DNA of 64,000 nucleotides from Gallionellaceae bacterium (GTDB lineage: Bacteria > Pseudomonadota > Gammaproteobacteria > Burkholderiales > Gallionellaceae). Shown piece after piece: positions 30,418-38,677 of this stretch. Under the pieces are notes generated by a model. It was not told the origin of the DNA. It did not search any database and was given only the letters and a program-made list of their open reading frames with translations. How positions within the stretch are numbered: the stretch's first letter is position 1; every line of letters begins with the position of its first letter. The stretch is taken from NCBI GenBank assembly GCA_030823955.1, contig JAVBYO010000002.1, positions 103,877 through 167,876 on the forward strand, in the 5' to 3' direction. The translations under genes and the position numbers were made by a program.

Positions 30418-31149
30418 ATGAGTCTTTACGCAATTGATCGCGACACTGGCATTTCCCTATATACGCAAATCGCAGAAGTATTGGAGCGTGAGTATGTTCG
30501 ACAGGGCGCGCCAGGAGACCGCTTGCCCGCTGAAGGTGAATTGGCCGCACGCTTCGGCGTGAATCGGCACACCCTGCGTCGTGCGGTTGATGAGCTGATC
30601 ATTGAGGGACTACTGGAGCGCCAACACGGTGTAGGTATCTTCATTACAGACCACCTGTTGGATTACAGGCTTGGCACTGGTACCCGCTTCACCCAGACCC
30701 TCGCAGAGATTGGCGTCGCCACCGACTCACGCGTGGTGCGCAAGATGGTCGCCCCAGCCTCTGCGGGTGTGGCGCGTAACTTGAACATCAAAGCGGATGA
30801 AGAAGTACTGTGGATAGAGACGCTGCGTATCGCAGACGGACAGCCATTCTGCGTAATCTCACACTTTCTGCCTCAGACCCCCTATGGCGAACTGCTAGAA
30901 AATTATCAGAGCGGATCGTTGCATGAATTGCTGAACCTGCATTGTGGTGCGCTACGCCGTACTGAAAGCTTAGTTACTGCTGTCATGCCGCAAGGCGACG
31001 ACGCGAAACTTCTGGGCATCACTCAGCATCGGCCCGTGCTGCGGGTCAAGAGTCTGAACGTACTCGAACGGGATGCAACGCCGGTCGAGTACGCCATTAC
31101 ACGGTTCCGGGCTGACCGGATCCAACTTTGCATCACCCCTACCCAGTAG
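30418..31149 (+). CDS. phnF: GntR/HutC-family phosphonate operon repressor PhnF
   Basis: A 243-residue regulator. An N-terminal winged helix-turn-helix (GDRLPAEGELAARFGVNRHTLRRAVDELI) is followed by a UTRA ligand domain (about 95-235). It is the first gene of the carbon-phosphorus lyase operon, the place expected for PhnF, and is presumed to repress the operon until a phosphonate or phosphate-starvation signal arrives. phnD begins 35 bases downstream. Confidence 0.93.
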   Translation: MSLYAIDRDTGISLYTQIAEVLEREYVRQGAPGDRLPAEGELAARFGVNRHTLRRAVDELIIEGLLERQHGVGIFITDHLLDYRLGTGTRFTQTLAEIGVATDSRVVRKMVAPASAGVARNLNIKADEEVLWIETLRIADGQPFCVISHFLPQTPYGELLENYQSGSLHELLNLHCGALRRTESLVTAVMPQGDDAKLLGITQHRPVLRVKSLNVLERDATPVEYAITRFRADRIQLCITPTQ

Positions 31150-31184
31150 CACCCTTTCCATCTTTCCAGACAGGAGTCATTCAA

Positions 31185-32120
31185 ATGAATCTCAAGCAAA
31201 TCATTTTATCAATATTGGTCTGTACCTCGATGATCGCGCCTCAAATCATGGCGGCAGAAGCCAAGCATGACGGCAGCAAAGATCGCCCCTTGCGCGTGAT
31301 GCTGATCCCCGCGGATGGCGGCACTGAAGACGGAACCAAAGCGGACTTTCTGCCGATATTCAGCGCTGTGACAAAGTCCACTGGTCTTTATTTCGACATC
31401 AGGGTTGGTCAAAGTTATAGCGCAGTGATGGAAGCAATGTGTCTGAAGCAGACCGAGATCGCCTTCTTTGGTGCTGCAAGCTATATCCCGGTGCGTGACA
31501 AAGGCTGTGCAAAACTACTCGCAGTGGCAGTACATAAGGGTGCTTCTGTGTATTACTCCGGCATCTTTACGCGTGCCGACGCACCTTACAAGAGCCTCAA
31601 GGACACCAAGGGTGCGCGCCTGGCACTGGGCGATGTGAACTCTACATCAAGCTTCCTGTACCCAGTGGCGATGCTGATGGATGCGGGTGTCAATCCGGCA
31701 CGCGACATGGGGCAAGTGGTGATTACCGGCAGTCATGCCAACTCGCTCAAGGCCGTCGCCGAAGGCAAAGCTGACCTGAGCGGCGCATCGTTCGACTCAT
31801 TCGAGAAGGCGGTGAAGCAGGGCGCGATCGATCCGACGCAGGTTCGCGTGCTGGCCAAGAGCGACCCGATCCCACAGCCACCGCTGGCGATGTCCACAGC
31901 GCTGCCGAAGCACATCCAAAAGCAGCTAAAAGACGCTTTCAACACTGTTCATAAGGCACCTGGCGTCACACCGGACATGATCCGTGGTTATGGTGGCTCG
32001 AAAGTGGATAGCTACGACGCCAACTTCCCGGAATCCGGCATGGATGAACCCGGCAAGAAGATGGCGCTGGTTGATGATCAGGTGAAAGCCGAGCTTCTCA
32101 AGAAAGCTGCCCAACGATAA
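31185..32120 (+). CDS. phnD: Phosphonate ABC transporter substrate-binding protein
   Basis: Periplasmic phosphonate-binding protein, 311 residues. The ATG at 31185 follows CAGGAGTCATTCAA; an N-terminal signal peptide (LSILVCTSMIAPQIMAAEA) is evident. The PhnD-like domain is seen in LRVMLIPADGGTEDGTKADF, GQSYSAVMEAMCLKQTEIAFFG and LALGDVNSTSSFLYP. It delivers phosphonate to PhnE/PhnC. A hairpin between phnD and phnC should leave phnD at higher expression than the rest. Confidence 0.95.
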   Translation: MNLKQIILSILVCTSMIAPQIMAAEAKHDGSKDRPLRVMLIPADGGTEDGTKADFLPIFSAVTKSTGLYFDIRVGQSYSAVMEAMCLKQTEIAFFGAASYIPVRDKGCAKLLAVAVHKGASVYYSGIFTRADAPYKSLKDTKGARLALGDVNSTSSFLYPVAMLMDAGVNPARDMGQVVITGSHANSLKAVAEGKADLSGASFDSFEKAVKQGAIDPTQVRVLAKSDPIPQPPLAMSTALPKHIQKQLKDAFNTVHKAPGVTPDMIRGYGGSKVDSYDANFPESGMDEPGKKMALVDDQVKAELLKKAAQR

Positions 32121-32126
32121 ACACAG

Positions 32127-32155
32127 ACACCCACCCGCAACTGGCGGGTGGGTGT
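32127..32155 (+). terminator. Intercistronic hairpin between phnD and phnC
   Basis: A 12-bp perfect stem (acacccacccgc / gcgggtgggtgt) with a 5-base loop, followed by a modest T-rich stretch. It starts 6 bases after the phnD stop. Most likely a partial terminator or 3' stabiliser that raises the ratio of binding protein to transporter. Confidence 0.7.
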
Positions 32156-32186
32156 TCTGTTGCTTGCTATTGCAGAGGAAACGAAC

Positions 32187-32990
32187 ATGCTGAGATTCGA
32201 TAGTGTATACAAACGATTTCCGGACGGCACGGAAGCGTTAAGGAATATCTCCTTACACGTACCCAAAGGACAGTTCTGCGTGGTACTCGGCCCCTCCGGA
32301 GCCGGCAAATCGACCTTGCTGCGCATGCTCAATGGATTGTCCCAGCCCACGGAAGGCAGTGTCTATCTCGCAGGTGAACTGATCAGCGAGCAATCGGTAC
32401 AGCGGCTGCGCAGAAAAGTCGCAACCGTGCATCAGCAATTCAATTTGACGCCGCGCATGTCGGTGGCGCTCAACGTACTGTCCGGCGCATTGCCGCAGGT
32501 CACTCATTTGCGTGCAGGCTTGTGCCTGTTCCCCTCATCCTTGCGCGAGAAGGCCTGCCATCTGCTGGATGAGGTCGGACTGACTCCCGAACATGTAAGC
32601 CGCCGCGTCTCAGAATTGTCCGGCGGACAACAACAGCGTGTCGGCATCGCGCGTGCTTTCATGATGGACCCAGCTGTATTGCTGGCGGACGAACCGGTCG
32701 CCAGCCTAGATCCGCGCATCAGCCGGGGCATACTGGAATTGCTGCATCGACAATCGCGCAACCACGATACCACTGTGCTGTGCAGCCTGCATCAGCCTGA
32801 GCTGGCACGAGAGTTCGGCGACCGCATCATCGCTGTCAACCATGGGCGTCTGGTGTTTGACGGCACGCCCGAGCAACTCACTGACAAGGTCTGCGAGGAG
32901 CTATATCACGGCGCACTGAACCGAGAGCATGGCATGTCCGAAACGGCACCCTCGGCGAGCGAATCTGAACTGGAACTGGCTGCGGCCTGA
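32187..32990 (+). CDS. phnC: Phosphonate ABC transporter ATPase
   Basis: A 267-residue ATPase that powers phosphonate uptake. Walker A GPSGAGKST (34-42), signature LSGGQQQR, Walker B VLLADEPVASLDP and an H-loop (LCSLHQPE) are intact. The ATG at 32187 has an AGAGGAAACGAAC ribosome site. One base separates it from phnE. Confidence 0.95.
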   Translation: MLRFDSVYKRFPDGTEALRNISLHVPKGQFCVVLGPSGAGKSTLLRMLNGLSQPTEGSVYLAGELISEQSVQRLRRKVATVHQQFNLTPRMSVALNVLSGALPQVTHLRAGLCLFPSSLREKACHLLDEVGLTPEHVSRRVSELSGGQQQRVGIARAFMMDPAVLLADEPVASLDPRISRGILELLHRQSRNHDTTVLCSLHQPELAREFGDRIIAVNHGRLVFDGTPEQLTDKVCEELYHGALNREHGMSETAPSASESELELAAA

Positions 32991-32991
32991 A

Positions 32992-34011
32992 ATGAACACT
33001 ATGAAAAACCTATCAGTCAACCGGGATGCAACATGGCATCTGGACCAACCATATAACGCGCGGCATCTGTTGATTGCGATTTTCTTTTTTGTGTTGCTCG
33101 CGGTGACAGGCAGCCGCATGGAAGTGCCGCGCATGTTGCAGGAAACGGCGCAGGGGCTGGGATACGCGGTCGGTCTGTACGAAGAATCGTCTGTCGCCAC
33201 CGGCGTGAAGCGTATCGCCGAATCAATATGGCCGCTGCGCATCTCGGAGGAGATCGAGGTCTCCCGCATAGAGAATTTCGACCGCAACAACCTGCCGTGG
33301 CTCTCGCATTTGGAAATCATCGAATCGCGCACGCCGCACTTAAATACCGAGACGCTGAAACTGGAGGATACAGTCGAAAGTAAGGAGATGCTGGTCAAGC
33401 CGGTCGGCTACTTGGCGCATGTGCTGTTCAAAATGATGGAAACGCTGGAGATGGCACTGTGGGGGACGATACTGGCCGTGCTGCTATCGATCCCGCTGGC
33501 ATGTTTCGCCGCCGCCAACTACGCACCCAACCGCTTCATCTACAACTTGGCACGTTCCACCATCAGCCTGTTCCGCGCGATCCCGGAGCTTGTCAGTGCA
33601 TTGTTCTTGGTGCTGGCATTCGGCTTCGGACCTATCGCCGGCTTTCTAGCGCTGGGCATTCATAGCGCGGGCTTTCTGGGCAAGTTCTACGCGGAAGACA
33701 TAGAGAACGCCGACCGCGGTCCGCAGGAAGCGCTGCAATCCATCGGTGCGGGAAAAATCAAGACGCTCTGGTATGGCGTGTTGCCGCAAGTCTTGCCGCA
33801 GTACATCGCCTATACGCTTTACATACTTGACCGCAATATCCGCATGGCCACGGTGATTGGCATCGTCGGTGCGGGTGGCATCGGACTGGAGTTGAAAGGT
33901 CGCTTCGACATGTTCAACTTTGACCACGTCGGCACCATTCTGGTGATTATCTTCCTGACCGTGATCATCCTCGACCAGTTTTCTGCGAGATTGCGCAGCC
34001 GGTTGATGTAG
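32992..34011 (+). CDS. phnE: Phosphonate ABC transporter permease
   Basis: A 339-residue inner-membrane permease. It has an N-terminal membrane helix (LLIAIFFFVLLAVTG), a periplasmic region of about 100 residues, then the binding-protein-dependent transport domain (LEMALWGTILAVLLSIPLACF). An EAA-type loop for PhnC contact is seen in EDIENADRGPQEALQSIGAG. The periplasmic part is longer than in many PhnE proteins. Start ATG at 32992; 33001 is a possible alternative. Confidence 0.93.
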   Translation: MNTMKNLSVNRDATWHLDQPYNARHLLIAIFFFVLLAVTGSRMEVPRMLQETAQGLGYAVGLYEESSVATGVKRIAESIWPLRISEEIEVSRIENFDRNNLPWLSHLEIIESRTPHLNTETLKLEDTVESKEMLVKPVGYLAHVLFKMMETLEMALWGTILAVLLSIPLACFAAANYAPNRFIYNLARSTISLFRAIPELVSALFLVLAFGFGPIAGFLALGIHSAGFLGKFYAEDIENADRGPQEALQSIGAGKIKTLWYGVLPQVLPQYIAYTLYILDRNIRMATVIGIVGAGGIGLELKGRFDMFNFDHVGTILVIIFLTVIILDQFSARLRSRLM

Positions 34012-34047
34012 GAGTCTCTGCCTATCTTCACAGGTGGGGAAGGCAAA

Positions 34048-34064
34048 CTTGTATAGATATCTAG
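34048..34064. promoter_or_regulatory. Candidate PhnF operator / second promoter before phnG
   Basis: cttgtatagatatctag contains the perfect 10-bp palindrome TAGATATCTA and resembles the site before phnF. It lies in the only sizeable gap of the operon (74 bases, between phnE and phnG), so the catalytic genes may have their own PhnF-controlled promoter. Tentative. Confidence 0.4.
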
Positions 34065-34085
34065 CGGTATGAATGCACGGAAAGA

Positions 34086-34556
34086 ATGAATATGAACATA
34101 CCTAGAAATGAATGGGCAGTCGCGCTGTGCGCGATGCCTGCTGCCGAAGTTAAACATCTGGCGAACGTGCTGTCTGGCGAACTGGAGGTGCGCGATGTCG
34201 CACTGCCGCACGCCGGACTGGGACTATTAAATCTGCGCGACGGCGCGTTCGAGGAATCCTATTTCATCGGCGAAATCCCGGTGGCGCGCGCCGAAGTGAT
34301 TGTTCGCAGCGCGGCAGGTGTGGAAGAGCGCGGCGGCGCGCTGATCGTGGACGACCGCGCGCAGTTCGCACGCTCTATCGCCATCCTCGACGCGGTGATG
34401 GCGGGCAAGCTGCCCGGCAGCGTACCCGCGATGGCACTGGTGCAACGCGGCATGGCTGTGCGTAAACAAAAAGACAGCGAACGCAAAAAACTGCTGACTG
34501 CGACGCGCGTGGATTTCTCGCTGCTGGGACAAGAGGACGACGAAGATGAAGAATGA
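34086..34556 (+). CDS. phnG: Carbon-phosphorus lyase core subunit PhnG
   Basis: A 156-residue component of the PhnGHIJ core complex that, with PhnI, displaces adenine of ATP by phosphonate. Recognisable parts are EVRDVALPHAGLGLLNLRDG and the FYIGEIPVARAEV-type segment (SYFIGEIPVARAEV). The gene starts with ATG 34086 (34092 possible) and overlaps phnH by 11 bases. Confidence 0.93.
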   Translation: MNMNIPRNEWAVALCAMPAAEVKHLANVLSGELEVRDVALPHAGLGLLNLRDGAFEESYFIGEIPVARAEVIVRSAAGVEERGGALIVDDRAQFARSIAILDAVMAGKLPGSVPAMALVQRGMAVRKQKDSERKKLLTATRVDFSLLGQEDDEDEE

Positions 34557-35118
34557 AATGACGATGGTCGAAGCCGACATCTGGCATCCGGTGCAACAGC
34601 AACAACTGTTCCGCAGTCTGCTGGACGCGTTCAGTTACCCGGGGCGCATCCAGAGCTGCACGACAGAGCCCAGCATCGCCTTGCTGAGTGCACTGCTGGA
34701 TGGACAGACCACCTTGTCCGACCCGCAAGACCTGCTGGATGAATCCGTCTGGCCGAAACTAGAAGCGCGCCGCGTGCCTTACGATCTGGCCGCGTTCATC
34801 CTGCTGGACGGCAGCCGTGCGCCGGAGAGGGCACCCAAGCTCGGCACGCTGGAAGAACCGGAACACGGTGCGACCCTGCTGCTGCGCGTTGCCGCGCTGC
34901 ATGCAGATAGTGCGAGCGAACTGCGCTTGCAATTGACTGGCCCCGGTATCCGCCAGCCTGTTTCCCTCGGCGTGAATGGTCTGCATGCCGACTGGATCGC
35001 AGCGCGCAACGATTGGGTGAGCGACTTCCCGCTCGGCGTCGAGCTGCTGCTGTGCGATGGCCAGCGCTTCGTCGCGCTGCCGCGCACCACGCAGATCAAG
35101 ATCGGCGGTGCCGCATGA
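34546..35118 (+). CDS. phnH: Carbon-phosphorus lyase core subunit PhnH
   Basis: A 190-residue core subunit. The family opening QQQLFRSLLDAFSYPGRI and the middle DLAAFILLDGSRAPERAPKL are clear, with the C-terminal DFPLGVELLLCDGQRFVALP. It overlaps phnG at the start and phnI at the stop (ATGA), indicating tight translational coupling. Confidence 0.94.
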   Translation: MKNEMTMVEADIWHPVQQQQLFRSLLDAFSYPGRIQSCTTEPSIALLSALLDGQTTLSDPQDLLDESVWPKLEARRVPYDLAAFILLDGSRAPERAPKLGTLEEPEHGATLLLRVAALHADSASELRLQLTGPGIRQPVSLGVNGLHADWIAARNDWVSDFPLGVELLLCDGQRFVALPRTTQIKIGGAA

Positions 35119-36227
35119 GTTACGTCGCGATCAAGGGCGGCAAGGCCGCTATCGACGGCGCCGCCAGCGCTACAGAATACCTGCGCAGCAAAGGCTCGCT
35201 GCAGGAACCGCTGTCGCTGGCGATGATAGAAGAGCAACTGCGCCTGCTCACCTCGCGCGTGGTGTCAGAAGGCGGTCTGTATCACCCGCGTCTGGCCGCA
35301 CTCGCACTCAAGCAATTCCAGGGTGACACGCTGGAAGCGGCCTTCGCGCTACGCGCCTACCGATCCACCAAACCGCGCCTGCTCGAATCACCGGTGCAGG
35401 ACACGGCCAACATGCGCTGCATCCGCCGCATCTCGTCCGCGTTCAAGGAAGTGCCGGGCGGGCAATATCTGGGCGCGACCTACGATTACGCGCTGCGCCT
35501 GCTGCAACTCGATCTTGCCCACGAAGACCCGGCTGCATTCAAAGCCGTGGCGCAAAGTTTCCTGCGAGACACACCCGACGCCGAACTGCCGGACAACTTC
35601 CCCAAGGTGATCGACTCGCTGCGCGCAGAAGGGCTGCTTCCGCCGGTTGCGCCGAGTCGTGCTGCCGCATTCGACATCACGCGCGACCCGCTGGTGTTCC
35701 CGGTGCCGCGTTCCGCAGCACTCGCCACCATGGCACGCGCCGAGACCGGCGGCCTGCTGGCGATGGCCTATTCCAACATGCGCGGTTACGGCGACGTCCA
35801 CCCCACGGTGGCGGAGCTGCGCGTCGGTTACCTGCCGGTGATGCTGCCACATCCGGTGACGGGCGAGCTGATGGAAGCGGGCGAGGTGCTCATCACCGAA
35901 TGCGAAGTGGTGGCGATGTACGAAGGTTCGAACGGCGACGAGCTGCCCACCTTCACGCTGGGTTACGGCGCGTGCTTCGGTCACAACGAAGTGAAGGCGA
36001 TCAGCATGGCCATTCTCGACCGCGCCTTGCAGAAAGGCATGCGCGACGGCCCGGGCAATCCGTCGGAGGATCCCGAGTTCGTGCTGCTGCATGTGGACGG
36101 TGTGGATTCCATGGGCTTCGCCTCGCACTACAAGATGCCGCACTACGTCACCTTCCAGTCCGACATGGACCGCTTGCGCACCACGCAGCAGAAGATGCAG
36201 CAGAAGTCACAGGAGGAGACAGCATGA
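35115..36227 (+). CDS. phnI: Carbon-phosphorus lyase core subunit PhnI
   Basis: A 370-residue subunit that carries the nucleosidase-type activity attaching phosphonate to ribose triphosphate. Conserved blocks: MSYVAIKGGKAAIDGA, GGLYHPRLAALALKQFQGD, MRCIRRISSAFKEVPGGQYLGATYD and YGACFGHNEVKAISMAILDRAL. The start overlaps the phnH stop and the stop overlaps the phnJ start. Confidence 0.96.
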   Translation: MSYVAIKGGKAAIDGAASATEYLRSKGSLQEPLSLAMIEEQLRLLTSRVVSEGGLYHPRLAALALKQFQGDTLEAAFALRAYRSTKPRLLESPVQDTANMRCIRRISSAFKEVPGGQYLGATYDYALRLLQLDLAHEDPAAFKAVAQSFLRDTPDAELPDNFPKVIDSLRAEGLLPPVAPSRAAAFDITRDPLVFPVPRSAALATMARAETGGLLAMAYSNMRGYGDVHPTVAELRVGYLPVMLPHPVTGELMEAGEVLITECEVVAMYEGSNGDELPTFTLGYGACFGHNEVKAISMAILDRALQKGMRDGPGNPSEDPEFVLLHVDGVDSMGFASHYKMPHYVTFQSDMDRLRTTQQKMQQKSQEETA

Positions 36228-37120
36228 ACGCGTATTACGAATTGCCGATGGAGGATGCGGGTTACTCCTTCGGCTTCCTAGACGAGTATGCCAAGAAGGA
36301 AGTACGCCGCTGCATCCTAAAGGCGATCTCCGTCCCCGGTTACCAGACGCCCTACGCCTCGCGCGAGATGCCGATGGGGCGTGGTTTCGGCACGGGTGGC
36401 CTGCAACTCACGCTGTCGCTGATCGGCGCGGACGACACCCTGAAAGTGATCGACCAGGGTTCTGACGATTCGGTGAATGCGGTGAACCTGCGCCAGTTCG
36501 TGCAGCTCACCTGTCCCGGTGTGCAAGTCACCGAAAAAACGCAGGAAGCGACGCTGATCCAGTCGCGCCACCGTATCCCGGAGAAGCCGCTCACCGAACA
36601 ACAGATCCTAGTGCTGCAAGTGCCGTATCCCGATGCGCTGGTAGTGGTCGAGCCGTCGGAAGCGCGGCGCAAGGTCATGCACGGCGAGGCAGACTATTCA
36701 CGCCTGCTGGTGAAATTGTACGAGGACGTGGTGCGCTTCGCTGAGATCACGCTGTCGCACCGTTACCCCACGCGTATCAACGGCCATTACGTGATAGATC
36801 CGTCGCCCATCCCGCGCTGGGATGTGCCGCGCCTGCATCAGTCGCCAGCGCTGGTGCTGCTCGGCGCAGGGCGCGAGAAGAAGATCTACGCCGTGCCACC
36901 CTACACCGTGGCCGAGCCGCTGGTGTTCGACGACATCGCCTTCCGCGTGGAGGATTTCCGCGATTCGAATGGTAATCGCATCGCCTGCCGTTGCTGCGGT
37001 TCGACCGAGAGCTTTCTCGATGAACTCATCGACGATGCGGGCAAGGTCACCCATCAATGTTCCGACTCATCCTATTGCGAGGAGCATCAGGAAACCATCA
37101 GCGCGAGGAAGCAGGCATGA
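36224..37120 (+). CDS. phnJ: Alpha-D-ribose 1-methylphosphonate 5-phosphate C-P lyase
   Basis: Radical SAM-dependent enzyme that cleaves the C-P bond. The 298 residues include the glycyl radical region with Gly39 in SVPGYQTPYASREMPMGRG. The cluster cysteines are at Cys255, Cys258 and Cys279, with Cys285 also conserved; Cys257 is an extra residue. The spacing Cys258 to Cys279 is 20 residues, one less than I recall for E. coli. Key residues appear complete, so an active lyase is expected. Four-base overlap with phnK. Confidence 0.96.
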   Translation: MNAYYELPMEDAGYSFGFLDEYAKKEVRRCILKAISVPGYQTPYASREMPMGRGFGTGGLQLTLSLIGADDTLKVIDQGSDDSVNAVNLRQFVQLTCPGVQVTEKTQEATLIQSRHRIPEKPLTEQQILVLQVPYPDALVVVEPSEARRKVMHGEADYSRLLVKLYEDVVRFAEITLSHRYPTRINGHYVIDPSPIPRWDVPRLHQSPALVLLGAGREKKIYAVPPYTVAEPLVFDDIAFRVEDFRDSNGNRIACRCCGSTESFLDELIDDAGKVTHQCSDSSYCEEHQETISARKQA

Positions 37121-37950
37121 GCAACAAGATATTGTCCGTGCGGGGACTTTCGCGCATCCACGGCGAGAAGTGCCCGCTGTGCATCAGCAGCACCGGGCCG
37201 GAATACGACACGAACATCTGCCCGCACTGCGGCAGCGTGGTCGCCGCGCATGATGTGAACTTTGATCTGTATCGCGGCGAGATACTTGGCATCATCGGAG
37301 AGTCCGGCAGCGGCAAGTCCAGCACGGTGAAGATGCTGTATTTCGACGAGACGCCGACGGCGGGCAGCGCGACCTTCTACGATGCCGGCGAACAGTACGA
37401 CATGTTCACGCTCAATGCAGCGCAGCAGCGCAGCATGCGCAACAAGCGTTTCGGCATGGTGTACCAGAACCCACATCTGGGCCTGAACTTCCAGATCTCC
37501 GCCGGTGGCAACATCGCCGAGCGACTGTTGATGAGCGACCTCAAGCATTACGGCGAGATACGCACCCGTGCCGGAGACCTGCTGGCGCGCACCGAAGTGG
37601 CCCGCGCACGCATGGACCAGAATCCCAAGACCTTCTCCGGCGGCATGCAGCAGCGCGTGCAGATCGCCAAGGCACTAGCCACGCAGCCGCCGCTGCTGTT
37701 CCTGGATGAGGTCACCACTGGCCTCGACCTGTCGGTGCAAGCTGCCATCCTCGATCTGATCCTGGAGATACAGCACGAGCTCGGCACCGCGATGATCGTC
37801 GTCACCCACGACCTAGGTGTGATCCGCCTGCTGGCAGGCCGCACGCTGGTGATGAAACACGGCCGGGTGATCGAGTCCGGCCTCACCGACCAGATCCTCG
37901 AAGACCCTCAGCACGCCTACACCCAGCGGCTGGTGGCTTCCGCATTGTGA
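37117..37950 (+). CDS. phnK: C-P lyase ABC-type ATPase PhnK with N-terminal zinc-ribbon insert
   Basis: A 277-residue ABC ATPase that docks on the PhnGHIJ core and is needed in vivo, not a transporter. Walker A GESGSGKSS (61-69), signature FSGGMQQRVQIAKAL, Walker B LLFLDEVTTGLDLS and H-loop VTHDLGVIRLL are present. Between the first strand and Walker A lie two CxxC pairs (Cys19/Cys22 in KCPLCISS and Cys35/Cys38 in ICPHCGS), a likely zinc ribbon missing from E. coli PhnK. Walker B has Glu as required. Confidence 0.94.
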   Translation: MSNKILSVRGLSRIHGEKCPLCISSTGPEYDTNICPHCGSVVAAHDVNFDLYRGEILGIIGESGSGKSSTVKMLYFDETPTAGSATFYDAGEQYDMFTLNAAQQRSMRNKRFGMVYQNPHLGLNFQISAGGNIAERLLMSDLKHYGEIRTRAGDLLARTEVARARMDQNPKTFSGGMQQRVQIAKALATQPPLLFLDEVTTGLDLSVQAAILDLILEIQHELGTAMIVVTHDLGVIRLLAGRTLVMKHGRVIESGLTDQILEDPQHAYTQRLVASAL

Positions 37951-37951
37951 G

Positions 37952-38677
37952 ATGACCATGAACGCTATCCTGACCATAGAGAATTACGCCAAGACTTTCT
38001 GTCTGCACGAGCGCAACAAGCTCATTCCGTCCGCCTCGCAGGTAAACATGAGCGTGTATCCTGGCAAGCTCACCGCGCTGATCGGGCCGACCGGGGCGGG
38101 CAAGTCTTCCGTGCTGAAGGGTGTTTACCGCACCTACCTGCCCAGCGCCGGGCGCATCCTGTACCGCACCGCCTCAGGCGAGGTGGTCGACCTCGCGCAG
38201 GCGGACGAGCATCGCATGCTGGAACTGCGCAAGAACGAGATCGGTTTCGTCACCCAGTTCCTGCATTGCCTGCCGCGCAAATCCGCGCTGGACGTGGTGG
38301 CCGAACCCTTGCTCGCGCGCGGCGTGACCAACGAAGAAGCGCGCAGGCGCTCTGCCGACTTGCTGGCACAACTGGCCGTGCCCGCGCATCTGTGGAACGT
38401 GCCGCCCGCCACCTTCTCCGGCGGCGAGAAGCAGCGCGTGAACCTAGCGCGCGGCTTGATCGCGCAGCCGCGCTTGCTGTTGCTGGACGAACCCACCGCC
38501 AGTCTTGACCTAGCCACCACCGAACGGGTGGTGTCACACCTCGAAACATTGAAAGGCAGCGGCATCGCCATGCTGGCCATCTTTCACCACCCCGATCTGG
38601 TGCAGCGGCTGGCCGACAGCGTCATCGCGCTGTCACCACCCATAGCTATCGTTGAACCCGTAGAGGAAATCGCATGA
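37952..38677 (+). CDS. phnL: C-P lyase ABC-type ATPase PhnL
   Basis: A 241-residue second ABC ATPase of the lyase complex. Walker A GPTGAGKSS, signature FSGGEKQRVNLARGL, Walker B LLLLDEPTASLDLAT and H-loop FHHPD are intact. MTMNAILTIENYAKTFCLHE is the usual PhnL start. It follows phnK after one base and overlaps phnM by four. Confidence 0.94.
   Translation: MTMNAILTIENYAKTFCLHERNKLIPSASQVNMSVYPGKLTALIGPTGAGKSSVLKGVYRTYLPSAGRILYRTASGEVVDLAQADEHRMLELRKNEIGFVTQFLHCLPRKSALDVVAEPLLARGVTNEEARRRSADLLAQLAVPAHLWNVPPATFSGGEKQRVNLARGLIAQPRLLLLDEPTASLDLATTERVVSHLETLKGSGIAMLAIFHHPDLVQRLADSVIALSPPIAIVEPVEEIA

Noticed and set aside
35388..36143. 251-codon - strand open frame opposite phnI
   Set aside because: Shadow of a conserved C-P lyase gene; His/Arg/Val-rich without a recognisable domain.
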